From CPC320 sp002336405 (GTDB lineage Bacteria > Pseudomonadota > Alphaproteobacteria > Rhodobacterales > Rhodobacteraceae), in contig CASIAN010000032.1 of the NCBI GenBank assembly GCA_949372595.1, positions 1 to 64,000 of the forward strand: a DNA stretch of 64,000 nucleotides, written 5' to 3'. Positions 47,721 to 56,359 of this stretch are shown in pieces; the first letter of the stretch is position 1; every line of letters begins with the position of its first letter. Below the pieces are notes generated by a model. It did no database searches and was not told the DNA's origin. It saw nothing but the letters and a program-made list of their open reading frames with translations. The translations under genes were made by a program, and so were the position numbers.

Positions 47721-49223
47721 ATGACAGCACGCAACAAAATCCGCTTTATGCTCAATGCACAGGTTGTGACCCTGAGCGCGGTTAAAAGCAGTGATACGCT
47801 TTTGGATTTTCTGCGCCTTGAACGCCGACTAACCGGCACCAAAGAAGGCTGCGCCGAAGGCGATTGCGGCGCCTGCACCGTCCTTGTCGGGCATCTGCAG
47901 GACGGTGCTTTGCATTATCTGCCAGTCAATGCCTGCATCCGGTTTACCGCCTCCCTTGATGGTTGCCATGTGGTCACGGTCGAGCATCTTTCCCCTAGAG
48001 GCGGCCCGTTACACCCCGTACAGCAGGCGATGGTCGACCACCACGGCAGCCAATGTGGCTTTTGCACACCCGGCATTATCATGGCCCTTTATGCGCTGTG
48101 GATGCAAACCCCGCAGCCGGATGAAAATCAGGTCAAAGCCGCGCTGCAGGGCAATCTGTGTCGGTGCACTGGCTATGCCCCAATCATCCGCGCAGCACTT
48201 TGCCTAAGCGAATATGGCACCCCCGCCGCAGACGCAGTGCTGTGCGAACGCAACACCATCACCGAACGCCTAAAAGCTTGGGAAGATCATCTAAGGGTTG
48301 AGATAAAAACCGACCAAGACCACATCCTGCTGCCCGGTGACGTGGCAGATTTGGCACAAGCCTTGGCCACTTATCCAGAGGCGACGATCATCGCAGGGGC
48401 CACTGATGTTGGGCTTTGGGTCACGAAATTTCTGCGCCCCATCACCCCGGTCGTGCACATTGGCCACCTCAAAGGGTTGCAACAAATCACCACTACACCC
48501 GACCATATTCAAATTGGCGCCGGGGTCACTTATTCGCAGCTCCAGACAATCCTACAACACGAATTGCCGCATCTCACCGGCTTTTGGACCCGTATTGCTG
48601 GCTGGCAAGTGCGCAATATGGGCACAATTGGCGGTAATATTGCGAACGGATCACCAATTGGGGATATGCCACCTGTGATGATCGCACTCGGGGCTTCGGT
48701 AACACTTCGGCGCAAAAATAACCGGCGAAGCCTGCCGCTTGAAACGTTTTTTATCGACTACGGTCAACAGGATCTAAAGCCAGGCGAGTTCATTGAAAAT
48801 GTCACAATCCCACGCAGAAAATCCGGCGGGGAAGCCTGCGATGAACCAGACGCATTAGATGCTGGATATAAAATCTCAAAACGACGCGATGATGATATCT
48901 CATCCGTTTGCGCTGGCTTTCATATCGAGCTGGATTCAGCCCGCATAATCCGCACAGCGCGCATTGCCTTTGGTGGCATGGCGGGCATTCCAAAACGCGC
49001 AATCTCTGCCGAAAATGCGTTGCTAGGACAGCCGTTTTGCGCTGAGACCCTCTGCGTGGCGGCGCAAACCCTGCCACAGGATTTCACCCCTCTGAGCGAC
49101 GGCCGCGCCAGCGCCGCATATCGAATGCTGGTGGCCCAAAATCTGTTTTCACGATTTTACGATGATCACTGTACCACAACTAGCCCAGACCCGCACCACG
49201 CAGAGGTGAGCCATGAAACATGA
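47721..49223 (+). CDS. xdhA: Xanthine dehydrogenase small subunit
   Basis: XdhA carries the 2Fe-2S clusters and FAD. The 500-aa protein begins with the plant-type ferredoxin domain (GCAEGDCGACTVLVG, residues ~37-51). The second cluster domain follows with GSQCGFCTPGIIMALYALW and LCRCTGYAPIIRAA. The FAD-binding domain has IIAGATDVGLWVTKFLRPI, then GTIGGNIANGSPIGDMPPVM, and a CO-dehydrogenase flavoprotein C-terminal domain near SSVCAGFHIELD. All cluster cysteines are present. It overlaps xdhB by 11 bases. The function is oxidation of hypoxanthine and xanthine to urate in the cytoplasm. Confidence 0.95.
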   Translation: MTARNKIRFMLNAQVVTLSAVKSSDTLLDFLRLERRLTGTKEGCAEGDCGACTVLVGHLQDGALHYLPVNACIRFTASLDGCHVVTVEHLSPRGGPLHPVQQAMVDHHGSQCGFCTPGIIMALYALWMQTPQPDENQVKAALQGNLCRCTGYAPIIRAALCLSEYGTPAADAVLCERNTITERLKAWEDHLRVEIKTDQDHILLPGDVADLAQALATYPEATIIAGATDVGLWVTKFLRPITPVVHIGHLKGLQQITTTPDHIQIGAGVTYSQLQTILQHELPHLTGFWTRIAGWQVRNMGTIGGNIANGSPIGDMPPVMIALGASVTLRRKNNRRSLPLETFFIDYGQQDLKPGEFIENVTIPRRKSGGEACDEPDALDAGYKISKRRDDDISSVCAGFHIELDSARIIRTARIAFGGMAGIPKRAISAENALLGQPFCAETLCVAAQTLPQDFTPLSDGRASAAYRMLVAQNLFSRFYDDHCTTTSPDPHHAEVSHET

Positions 49224-51540
49224 CGCCCCAAATACCGATGTCACCCATACCGATCTGGCACATGAATCGGCGGGGAAACATGTCACGGGTCGTGCCAATT
49301 ATACCGATGACATCGCCGAGCCCGCCGGCACGCTGCACGCTTATTTGGGGTTGTCAGACATTGCCCACGGCGAGATTGCCGCCCTTGATCTAGGCGAGGT
49401 ATTATCCGCCGCGGGGGTTGTGGGTGTGCTGACGTCTCAGGATATTCCCGGCTGCAATGACATCAGCCCCACCGGGTTGAACGACGAGCCGGTGCTGGCC
49501 GAAACCAAGGTTGAATTTTGGGGTCAACCCGTATTTGCCGTGATTGCTGAAACCCGAGATCAAGCCCGCCGTGCCGCAAAAAAGGCCAAGATCACTTGGC
49601 GGCCCCTGCCCCATGCCTGTGATATTGAGGCCGCGCAAAAGGCCGGCTATCCAAACGTTACCGCGCCCCTAAAGCTGGAACGCGGATCAATCGAGACCGG
49701 CTTGGACACCGCCGCACACCGCTTACAAGGCCAGATCAGAATTGGCGGTCAGGATCATATGTATCTTGAGGGTCACATCGCCTTTGCCCTGCCCGGCGAG
49801 GATGAGGATGTAACAGTATTTTCCTCGACCCAGCATCCCAGCGAAGCCCAGCATATGGTGGCACATGTGTTGGGCGTTGCCGCGCATGCCGTCACCGTCA
49901 AAGTGCGCCGTATGGGCGGCGGGTTTGGCGGCAAGGAAACCCAAATGAATATCTTTTGCGCCGTTGCGGCAATCGCAGCCAAGCGTTGGAACCGCCCCGT
50001 CAAGTTGCGCCCCGACCGCGACGACGACATGCGCGCCACCGGCAAACGTCACGATTTTATCGTCGATTATGATGTTGGCTTTGACCCGACTGGTCGGATT
50101 CAAGCGGTGGATGCGGTGTTGGCTGCGCGGTGCGGCTATTCAGCCGATTTGTCCGGGCCGGTCACCGATCGGGCGCTGTTTCATACCGACAATGGATATT
50201 TCTATCCAAATGTACGTCTCAGGTCGCAGCCAATCAAAACCAACAGCGTGTCCAACACCGCCTTTCGTGGATTTGGTGGCCCGCAAGGTGTTTTGGCAGC
50301 CGAGCGCATTATCGAAGAGATTGCTTATCATCTGGGCAAAGACCCTCTCGAAATTCGCAAACGCAATTTTTATGGTGAGTTCCCGCGCAATATCACCCCC
50401 TATCATCAGACAGTTGAGGATAACATCCTGCCGCGTCTGGTCAGCGAACTTGAGCAAACCAGCGACTATCAGACGCGGCGGCAAGCGGTTCTGGCGCATA
50501 ACGCGCAAGACAGCAACACCCGTAAAGGCATTGCGCTCACACCAGTTAAATTTGGCATTTCGTTCACCGCAACTTGGTTCAATCAAGCCGGGGCTCTGAT
50601 CCACATTTATAATGACGGGTCGATCCAGCTTAACCACGGCGGTACAGAGATGGGCCAAGGGCTGCATACCAAAATCGCCCAGATCGTGGCCGACGCGTTC
50701 AAAATCGATATCGGCTGGATCAAATTAACCGGCACCACGACCGACAAAGTACCCAACACATCAGCGACCGCCGCCTCAAGCGGCACCGACCTGAACGGCA
50801 TGGCAGCGCTCGATGCCGCCCAGAAAATTAAAGACCGGCTGATCGAATTCGCAACGCAGCACTGGCAGGTGGCCACAGATCAAATAGAGTTCCTGCACAA
50901 TCAGGTGCGGATCGGTCAAACCGTGATGAGCTTTGCCGAGTTTATCAAACAGGCCTATATGGCCCGCGTCCACCTGTCGGCAGCCGGGTTTTATAAAACG
51001 CCCAAAATCCATTGGGATCGCGCCGCTGGAAAAGGACGCCCGTTTTACTATTTTGCCTATGGCGCCGCGGTTTCTGAGGTCACGATTGACACGTTGACCG
51101 GCGAATACCAGATCGACCGCACCGACATTCTGCACGACGTGGGACGTTCACTCAACCCTGCGCTTGACAAAGGACAAGTGGAAGGCGCCTTCATTCAAGG
51201 GATGGGGTGGCTGACCACGGAAGAGCTGTGGTGGGATGACAGAGGTTGCCTGCAAACCCACGCACCCTCGACCTATAAAATCCCTTTGGCTTCAGATATT
51301 CCGCACCAGTTCAACGTCGCGCTTGCCGATTGGTCAGACAACCGCGAGTTAACCATAAAACGTTCAAAAGCCGTGGGGGAGCCACCCTTTATGTTGGGAA
51401 TTTCCGTGTTTGAGGCACTTTCCATGGCGGTGGCAAGCCTTGCCAATTACCGTCAGTGCCCCCGCCTTGATACCCCTGCCACGCCGGAGCGGGTGCTCAT
51501 GGCGATTGAGGCGCTCAAAACTTCAGGCAGGCAAAAATGA
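49213..51540 (+). CDS. xdhB: Xanthine dehydrogenase molybdopterin-binding subunit
   Basis: A 775-aa molybdenum subunit. Signatures are GGQDHMYLEGHIAFALPGED, VRRMGGGFGGKETQMNIFCA (molybdopterin glycine-rich loop), and the active-site AFRGFGGPQGVLAAERIIEE containing the Arg typical of XDH. GGTEMGQGLHTKIAQI and the C-terminal KRSKAVGEPPFMLGISVFEA contain the catalytic Glu (GEPP). All features of active XDH are retained. The gene lies between xdhA and xdhC with overlaps on both sides. Confidence 0.95.
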   Translation: MKHDAPNTDVTHTDLAHESAGKHVTGRANYTDDIAEPAGTLHAYLGLSDIAHGEIAALDLGEVLSAAGVVGVLTSQDIPGCNDISPTGLNDEPVLAETKVEFWGQPVFAVIAETRDQARRAAKKAKITWRPLPHACDIEAAQKAGYPNVTAPLKLERGSIETGLDTAAHRLQGQIRIGGQDHMYLEGHIAFALPGEDEDVTVFSSTQHPSEAQHMVAHVLGVAAHAVTVKVRRMGGGFGGKETQMNIFCAVAAIAAKRWNRPVKLRPDRDDDMRATGKRHDFIVDYDVGFDPTGRIQAVDAVLAARCGYSADLSGPVTDRALFHTDNGYFYPNVRLRSQPIKTNSVSNTAFRGFGGPQGVLAAERIIEEIAYHLGKDPLEIRKRNFYGEFPRNITPYHQTVEDNILPRLVSELEQTSDYQTRRQAVLAHNAQDSNTRKGIALTPVKFGISFTATWFNQAGALIHIYNDGSIQLNHGGTEMGQGLHTKIAQIVADAFKIDIGWIKLTGTTTDKVPNTSATAASSGTDLNGMAALDAAQKIKDRLIEFATQHWQVATDQIEFLHNQVRIGQTVMSFAEFIKQAYMARVHLSAAGFYKTPKIHWDRAAGKGRPFYYFAYGAAVSEVTIDTLTGEYQIDRTDILHDVGRSLNPALDKGQVEGAFIQGMGWLTTEELWWDDRGCLQTHAPSTYKIPLASDIPHQFNVALADWSDNRELTIKRSKAVGEPPFMLGISVFEALSMAVASLANYRQCPRLDTPATPERVLMAIEALKTSGRQK

Positions 51541-52337
51541 TCCGTGCCGACGACCTCGAGCAGTTTTTTGCGACGCAAAAGTCTGTCGTACAGATTGTCG
51601 TCAAACAGGTACGCGGCTCTGCCCCTCGTGACAGCGGGACCAAAATGTATGTCGCCACCACAGCGTATCTGGGTACCATTGGCGGTGGCCAGTTGGAGTA
51701 TCGTGCGATCAGAGCCGCTAGATCCCTTCTGAAAAGCCGAGAGGCATCCAAGAATTTGACCATGCCGCTTGGTCCCGAAATTGGTCAATGCTGTGGTGGT
51801 CATGTGTCTTTGGAGCTGCACACACTGGACCGCAGCACCAGCGCAGCGTTGGTGCAAGACACGTTGCACCATGAACACACCCTGCCAAATGTCTATATCT
51901 TTGGCGCCGGTCATGTTGGGCGGGCGCTGGCGATGGCACTGCAACATCTGCCCTTGGCTGTCTGTTTGATAGACAGCCGGCAAGTCGAGATAGATCAGGC
52001 AATTTCCGGCATTCCAACCAAGCTCACGCCGCTGCCAGAGGCCGATATCAGACATGCGCCCCCTGGCAGCGCCTATGTGATCCTGACCCATGATCACAGT
52101 CTTGACTTTCAACTGACTGCAGAAGCGCTAAAGCGGCGCGACGCGAGCTATGTCGGGATGATTGGCTCAAAAACCAAGCGCGCGGCATTTATGCACTGGG
52201 CCAAAGAAATTGATAAAAACCTCAATACCAAGGCTCTTACCTGCCCGATTGGCACCACGCCTGTTGCCAATAAAGCGCCTGCTGTGATTGCCGCCTTTGT
52301 CGCCACAGAACTGCTGACAGCCCTGTCCATCCAGTGA
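51537..52337 (+). CDS. xdhC: Xanthine dehydrogenase accessory protein XdhC
   Basis: XdhC binds and sulfurates the molybdenum cofactor before insertion into XdhB. The 266-aa protein carries VKQVRGSAPRDSGTKMYVAT and IGGGQLEYRAIRAARSLLKS in the N-terminal XdhC_CoxI domain. QCCGGHVSLELHT contains the conserved Cys pair. The C-terminal Rossmann domain has VYIFGAGHVGRALAMALQHL and YVGMIGSKTKRAAF. It overlaps the xdhB stop by ATGA. It completes a functional xdhABC operon; no separate guanine deaminase is present here. Confidence 0.93.
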   Translation: MIRADDLEQFFATQKSVVQIVVKQVRGSAPRDSGTKMYVATTAYLGTIGGGQLEYRAIRAARSLLKSREASKNLTMPLGPEIGQCCGGHVSLELHTLDRSTSAALVQDTLHHEHTLPNVYIFGAGHVGRALAMALQHLPLAVCLIDSRQVEIDQAISGIPTKLTPLPEADIRHAPPGSAYVILTHDHSLDFQLTAEALKRRDASYVGMIGSKTKRAAFMHWAKEIDKNLNTKALTCPIGTTPVANKAPAVIAAFVATELLTALSIQ

Positions 52338-52513
52338 ATAGGACAACACGTATTACAACTTGATCTAGACCCATTTTCAGAACAACATCACGCAAGCCCT
52401 AATTTTCAGGATGACTTAAGAGCGTCCGTCACTTAACACTCTGGGCGTTCAGGAGCTTATCAGATGCAGCGCAACATCTACACATGGGCCGCCTCACATA
52501 TCAGGAATGCCAA

Positions 52514-53353
52514 ATGACCCAGAAACCATGTATTTTATGCTGTGCGATTACCGGCTCAGTTGCAACGAAGGCCGATAACCCGGCGGTTCCAACATCCATT
52601 CAGGAACAGATCGAAAGCAGCCATGCAGCTGTAGAGGCCGGTGCTTCCATCATACACGCCCATGTGCGAAACGATGACCAAAGCCCCAGCAGTGACCCGG
52701 TGAAATTTGCAGCACTGAAAGCGGGGCTCGAGAACCATTGTCCCGGCGTCATCATTCAGCTCTCCACCGGGGGCCGCTCGGGGGCCGGGCAGGCCCGTGG
52801 TGGCATGCTATCGCTCATGCCGGATATGGCCTCGCTCTCGGTTGGCTCGAACAACTTTCCGACACGGGTCTATGAAAACCCACCAGAACTGGTCGACTGG
52901 TTGGCCTCTGAGATGAAGACCTATGAGGTTAGCCCCGAAATCGAGGCCTTTGATTTGAGCCATATCCTGCACGCCATCGACAAACATCAAAAGGGTCAGT
53001 TGTTTGGCAACCTCTACGTGCAATTTGTCATGGGCGTCAAAAATGCAATGCCCGCTGATAAAACTGTATTTGATTTCTATGTAGCTTTGATGGCCGCCCG
53101 TGCGCCCAAAGCCGAATGGTGCGCCGCTGGGATCGGTGCAAATCAGTTGCTTGTCAATGAATGGGCAATCGCCGCTGGTGGACATACCCGTGCCGGCTTG
53201 GAAGATAATGTGCGCCTTGACCGCAAGACCTTGGCCCCATCTAACGCCGCCTTGATTGCCCGCGCCGCAGAGTTATGCCAGAAATATGACAGGCCCGTTG
53301 CGACCCCGGCGCAAGCACGGCAGATTTTGGGCTTGAGGGGGCAATCAATATAA
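52514..53353 (+). CDS. Beta-keto acid cleavage enzyme (BKACE, DUF849)
   Basis: A 279-aa Zn-dependent enzyme of the 3-keto-5-aminohexanoate cleavage family, which condenses a beta-keto acid with acetyl-CoA and releases two acyl products. The zinc ligands are in ASIIHAHVRNDD (HxH). The substrate-binding region includes VIIQLSTGGRSGAGQARGGM and MASLSVGSNNFPTRVYENPP. The C-terminal GGHTRAGLEDNVRLDRKTLA is a family signature with its conserved Glu. I take the start MTQKPCILCCAITGSVATKA at 52514; the upstream ATG at 52484 is not family-like. The substrate is unknown. It stands alone, about 175 bases after xdhC. Confidence 0.88.
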   Translation: MTQKPCILCCAITGSVATKADNPAVPTSIQEQIESSHAAVEAGASIIHAHVRNDDQSPSSDPVKFAALKAGLENHCPGVIIQLSTGGRSGAGQARGGMLSLMPDMASLSVGSNNFPTRVYENPPELVDWLASEMKTYEVSPEIEAFDLSHILHAIDKHQKGQLFGNLYVQFVMGVKNAMPADKTVFDFYVALMAARAPKAEWCAAGIGANQLLVNEWAIAAGGHTRAGLEDNVRLDRKTLAPSNAALIARAAELCQKYDRPVATPAQARQILGLRGQSI

Positions 53354-53555
53354 CTGCCAATCTTCTATAAGTTGTGATTTTTATATACAGGCAGAAACCA
53401 CAACCGTCTCCTAGAGAGTCAATTTTCTGAAGCGGGACACAAATAAATATAAAACAGCCGCATAAAACAGTATAATATACTCTTTACATTGATTTACTAA
53501 AATAAAAAGCAAACTAAAGCAAAAGCAATTTGCTAAATTCAGCAATTCGCGCACT

Positions 53556-53572
53556 TTGGCCCAATTCCTGCA
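53556..53572 (+). promoter_or_regulatory. Sigma-54-type promoter upstream of flhG-fliA
   Basis: TTGGCCCAATTCCTGCA matches the -24/-12 consensus TTGGCAC-N5-TTGCA, with GG and GC invariant pairs ten bases apart. Transcription would start near 53583, giving a ~20-base leader before the flhG ATG at 53603. RpoN control of early flagellar genes is known in Alphaproteobacteria. Confidence 0.65.
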
Positions 53573-53602
53573 TTTTAGGTGCAAAAGATGGAGCTATTCT
53601 GC

Positions 53603-54406
53603 ATGTCGAAATCGATTGCAATTACAAGTGGCAAAGGCGGTGCCGGCAAAACTTCTCTCGCAATTAACTTGGCTCTGCGATTGAATGAAAAACGTGGAAA
53701 AGCGATATTCTTGGATGCTGATTTTGGCATGGCAAACGGCCATATCTTACTTAAATCTCGTCCGACTTTGGATATTATGGATGTGCTTGTCGACGGCGTG
53801 CCAGTGCGCGATGTCTTGCATCTTGGCCCAAAGGGTTTGCGACTGTTGGCGGGGCGCACAGGCGCAACCGAACTGTTGAACCTTGATGATAGTAAGACCG
53901 AAGCCCTCATTCAGGCGATTAACACGCTAGAAGATGAGTGTGACTATCTCGTGGTGGACACGTCTGCCGGAGCCGAAAGCAATACTTTGGCCTGCGCCGC
54001 TGCTGCGGATCATTTCGTCGTTGTATTGGTAGGGCAAGCAACCGGATTTGTTGACGCCTATGCAATGATCAAAGGTGGCTTTAAGCAACATGGCATCACG
54101 AACTTCTCGGTGGTGGTAAATATGGCCGAGTCCAAAGAAGAAGCCCAGTCGCTGTTTGAGACATTCAAGAAAACCGTCCTGCGCTTCATGCCGGTCCAAG
54201 TCGACTATTGTGGCTACTTACCTTATTCTCGTGCCTTTTATAACGCGGCCGTCAGTTGCCACCCCGTCGCCACGCAACCTGCCTGTCAAGTCGAGCAAAC
54301 AGCCCTTGACAATATTGCCGACAGAATTTTAAAGTCTCCGTTAAATCGGGCGATGGCTCAGCGCTATTTTCAGGACGCCCCCCAACAAAACGTGATCAAC
54401 CTATGA
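53603..54406 (+). CDS. flhG: FlhG/MinD-like ATPase controlling flagellar assembly
   Basis: A 267-aa deviant Walker-A ParA-family ATPase that limits flagellar number and placement. The P-loop is SGKGGAGKTSLAINLALRLN, the switch region is IFLDADFGMANGHILLKSRP, and the Walker B-like run is YLVVDTSAGAESNTLACAAA. VVVLVGQATGFVDAYAMIKG and FSVVVNMAESKEEAQSLFE are FlhG-like. I prefer the ATG at 53603 (MSKSIAITSGKGG) because GGAG lies ten bases upstream and the sigma-54 start is about 20 bases before it; a GTG or ATG further up would be on or before the transcript start. It overlaps fliA by ATGA. FlhF is not present here. Confidence 0.85.
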   Translation: MSKSIAITSGKGGAGKTSLAINLALRLNEKRGKAIFLDADFGMANGHILLKSRPTLDIMDVLVDGVPVRDVLHLGPKGLRLLAGRTGATELLNLDDSKTEALIQAINTLEDECDYLVVDTSAGAESNTLACAAAADHFVVVLVGQATGFVDAYAMIKGGFKQHGITNFSVVVNMAESKEEAQSLFETFKKTVLRFMPVQVDYCGYLPYSRAFYNAAVSCHPVATQPACQVEQTALDNIADRILKSPLNRAMAQRYFQDAPQQNVINL

Positions 54407-55116
54407 GTGGATACAGCGCTGTCTCTAAAAACATCGAAGAGATTGTCAAACAGCACGAAGGTTTGGTACGCCGGGTGGCGCACCACGTGCATGGGCGCGT
54501 CCATTCGGTTGTTGAATATGATGATCTGCTGCAGATTGGTTTCATAGGTTTAATACAAGCAGCACAGCGCTATACACCGCAAGAAGGCGTCACGTTTCCA
54601 AATTACGCCGTCCTGCGTGTACGCGGGGCTATGTATGATTATCTCAGAAAAAATTCAAACCTTTGCCGAAAATCCATCCGAATGCAGCAACAGACGCGGG
54701 TAGCCCGCGACAATCTGCGACGGGAGTTGCAACGCGAGCCAAGCCAGGGAGAAGTTGCCCAAGCCCTGAACCTGTCAGGCACAGAATTGGCCGAATGGGA
54801 ACATATCATGGCGGCGAACTTCAACAGTTCGCTCGATGAAGTCTATGATGAGTACTCGACCTTTTTTGCATCCAAAGACACCTCTGCAGAACAGAAAATC
54901 GATCAAAAAACTCTGCGCGAAACGCTTTTGGTGGCTCTCAAAGATTTGTCCGAGCGCGAAGCACTGGTGTTGCAGCTTTATTACGTTGAAGAATTCAATA
55001 TTTACGAGGTCGCGGCGACTTTAGATATCAGCCCGGGGCGTGTATCACAACTGAAATCATCAGCATTCAAAAGAATGCGCGAGGCTCTCGGCGGTGATTT
55101 CGAAGAGTTGATATGA
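54403..55116 (+). CDS. fliA: Flagellar sigma factor FliA (sigma-28)
   Basis: A 237-aa sigma-28 of normal length directing late flagellar genes. Region 2 is EYDDLLQIGFIGLIQAAQRY with FPNYAVLRVRGAMYDYLRKN. Region 3 carries RRELQREPSQGEVAQALNLS. Region 4 ends with LSEREALVLQLYYVEEFNIY and the HTH VAATLDISPGRVSQLKSSAF. It overlaps flhG upstream by ATGA and the 136-aa gene downstream by ATGA. No FlgM anti-sigma gene is visible in the window. Confidence 0.93.
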   Translation: MSGYSAVSKNIEEIVKQHEGLVRRVAHHVHGRVHSVVEYDDLLQIGFIGLIQAAQRYTPQEGVTFPNYAVLRVRGAMYDYLRKNSNLCRKSIRMQQQTRVARDNLRRELQREPSQGEVAQALNLSGTELAEWEHIMAANFNSSLDEVYDEYSTFFASKDTSAEQKIDQKTLRETLLVALKDLSEREALVLQLYYVEEFNIYEVAATLDISPGRVSQLKSSAFKRMREALGGDFEELI

Positions 55117-55523
55117 AGGACGACTGGGTCCAGACACAGGCGATCCGTGTCTCAGCCCAATCCGCCGAATTGCAATTAATCGGACAGTATGGCAGCCCAG
55201 AACTGGTCGTATCAGGCGGGCTTATGAATATCGCTCGCGGCAGCTGTACCTTGCGGATTAAAACCACTGCTGTTCAAGGCACCCAAGGCATCGGTCAGCT
55301 AAAAATCGAAGCCATGAGGCCCGTAATGCATGCCGAAGTCACTCTGTCGGCCGCGCAGTTTGACTGTGTTGTGAAAACGCTCCAAGGCTCTTTACCGCGG
55401 CCTGCCACGGCCATTCTCGCGTTAAATCAAACCCTCAGTGTTTCTGTTGCAGGGGATCTGTCGATCGATAGCGATCTGTCGTGCACCGTAATGGATATCT
55501 CCTGGGTGATGCCACTTCAATAA
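55113..55523 (+). CDS. Unknown 136-aa protein coupled to fliA
   Basis: I do not recognise this protein. Its ATG overlaps the fliA stop, so it is made with FlhG and FliA. The sequence begins MKDDWVQTQAIRVSAQSAEL, is rich in beta-strand patterns (LQLIGQYGSPELVVSGG; CTLRIKTTAVQG) and ends DLSCTVMDISWVMPLQ. There is no signal peptide, membrane span or metal motif. The alternating polar/hydrophobic strands could form a small beta domain such as a PilZ-like or FliN/SPOA-like module. The SPOA idea is tempting given the flagellar context, but no signature residues confirm it. Confidence 0.6.
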   Translation: MKDDWVQTQAIRVSAQSAELQLIGQYGSPELVVSGGLMNIARGSCTLRIKTTAVQGTQGIGQLKIEAMRPVMHAEVTLSAAQFDCVVKTLQGSLPRPATAILALNQTLSVSVAGDLSIDSDLSCTVMDISWVMPLQ

Positions 55524-55568
55524 GGAGACTGCATTTCAACCCGCAGCCCCCTCACTTGGTCCGGCGTT

Positions 55569-56342
55569 CTAGGTTAGAAACTTCTTGGTAATGTCTGTTT
55601 CAGCCTGCATAAGACGGGATCCGGCGCTAAACGCTTGCTGCGCCCGCATCAAAAGGATCAATTCCTCGGTGATATCAGCGTTTGAGCCTTCCAGAAACCC
55701 AGACTCGATCCGGCCAAATCCAGCACTACGATCTTGCCAGCCCACATTACTGAACATGCTGGCTTCCACAGTCTCAAAAAACTGGCCCTGCCCACCAGAC
55801 TGCAATGCGGCCGGATTATCAAAAGCGGCCATCCCAACCTGAGCGAGAGGCGATTCAGACCCTGCCCCGTAGCTCACCAAGATTTGACCTGTATAATCAA
55901 TTTTCATACCCGCTAAAATGCGACCTTCATTGTCTTGCATTGGAACTTTGATTGGCTCTTTGTTTACATCTAACAAACTACGACCATCAAAAGAAATGAT
56001 GTCGCCGTCTTTGGTTAATGAAAATGAGCCATCCCGTGTATAAGCAAGATCTGTCGAACCCGGCAACGGACCAAGCATAAACATCCCACGCCCGTTCACT
56101 GCCAGATCCAATGTCCCGTCCGTTTGAACCATGCTGCCTTGAACGTGGCTGCGTTTGTTTTCAACCACGCGCGCGGCCATACCTCGATCAACTTCAGAGC
56201 CGTTCAAATCGCTGGCATACAGGTCTTCAAACATGGCTTCGCTACGTTTAAAGCCCGTCGTCTTTGCGTTCGCCATATTGTTTGACACCACTTCAATCTG
56301 GTGCAAAGCCGCATTAAAGCCGGAGCGGATTTCGTTAAACAT
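55569..56342 (-). CDS. Flagellar hook-basal body rod/hook family protein (FlgF/FlgG/FlgE-like)
   Basis: A 257-aa axial protein. The N-terminus has the flagellar rod signature (LHQIEVVSNNMANAKTTGFKR, here split as VVSNNMANAKTTGFKRSEAM). The central part has DLAVNGRGMFMLGP and LAYTRDGSFSLTKDGDIISF, and the C-terminus has EGSNADITEELILLMRAQQA followed by the D0 helix. Length and central repeats suggest FlgF or FlgG over full-length FlgE. It is last in a leftward set after flgK, flgL and a lytic transglycosylase, an unusual position for FlgF/G. It is exported by the flagellar type III system, so no signal peptide is expected. Confidence 0.8.
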   Translation of the reverse strand: MFNEIRSGFNAALHQIEVVSNNMANAKTTGFKRSEAMFEDLYASDLNGSEVDRGMAARVVENKRSHVQGSMVQTDGTLDLAVNGRGMFMLGPLPGSTDLAYTRDGSFSLTKDGDIISFDGRSLLDVNKEPIKVPMQDNEGRILAGMKIDYTGQILVSYGAGSESPLAQVGMAAFDNPAALQSGGQGQFFETVEASMFSNVGWQDRSAGFGRIESGFLEGSNADITEELILLMRAQQAFSAGSRLMQAETDITKKFLT

Positions 56343-56359
56343 ATCTTAACCTTTCATTT

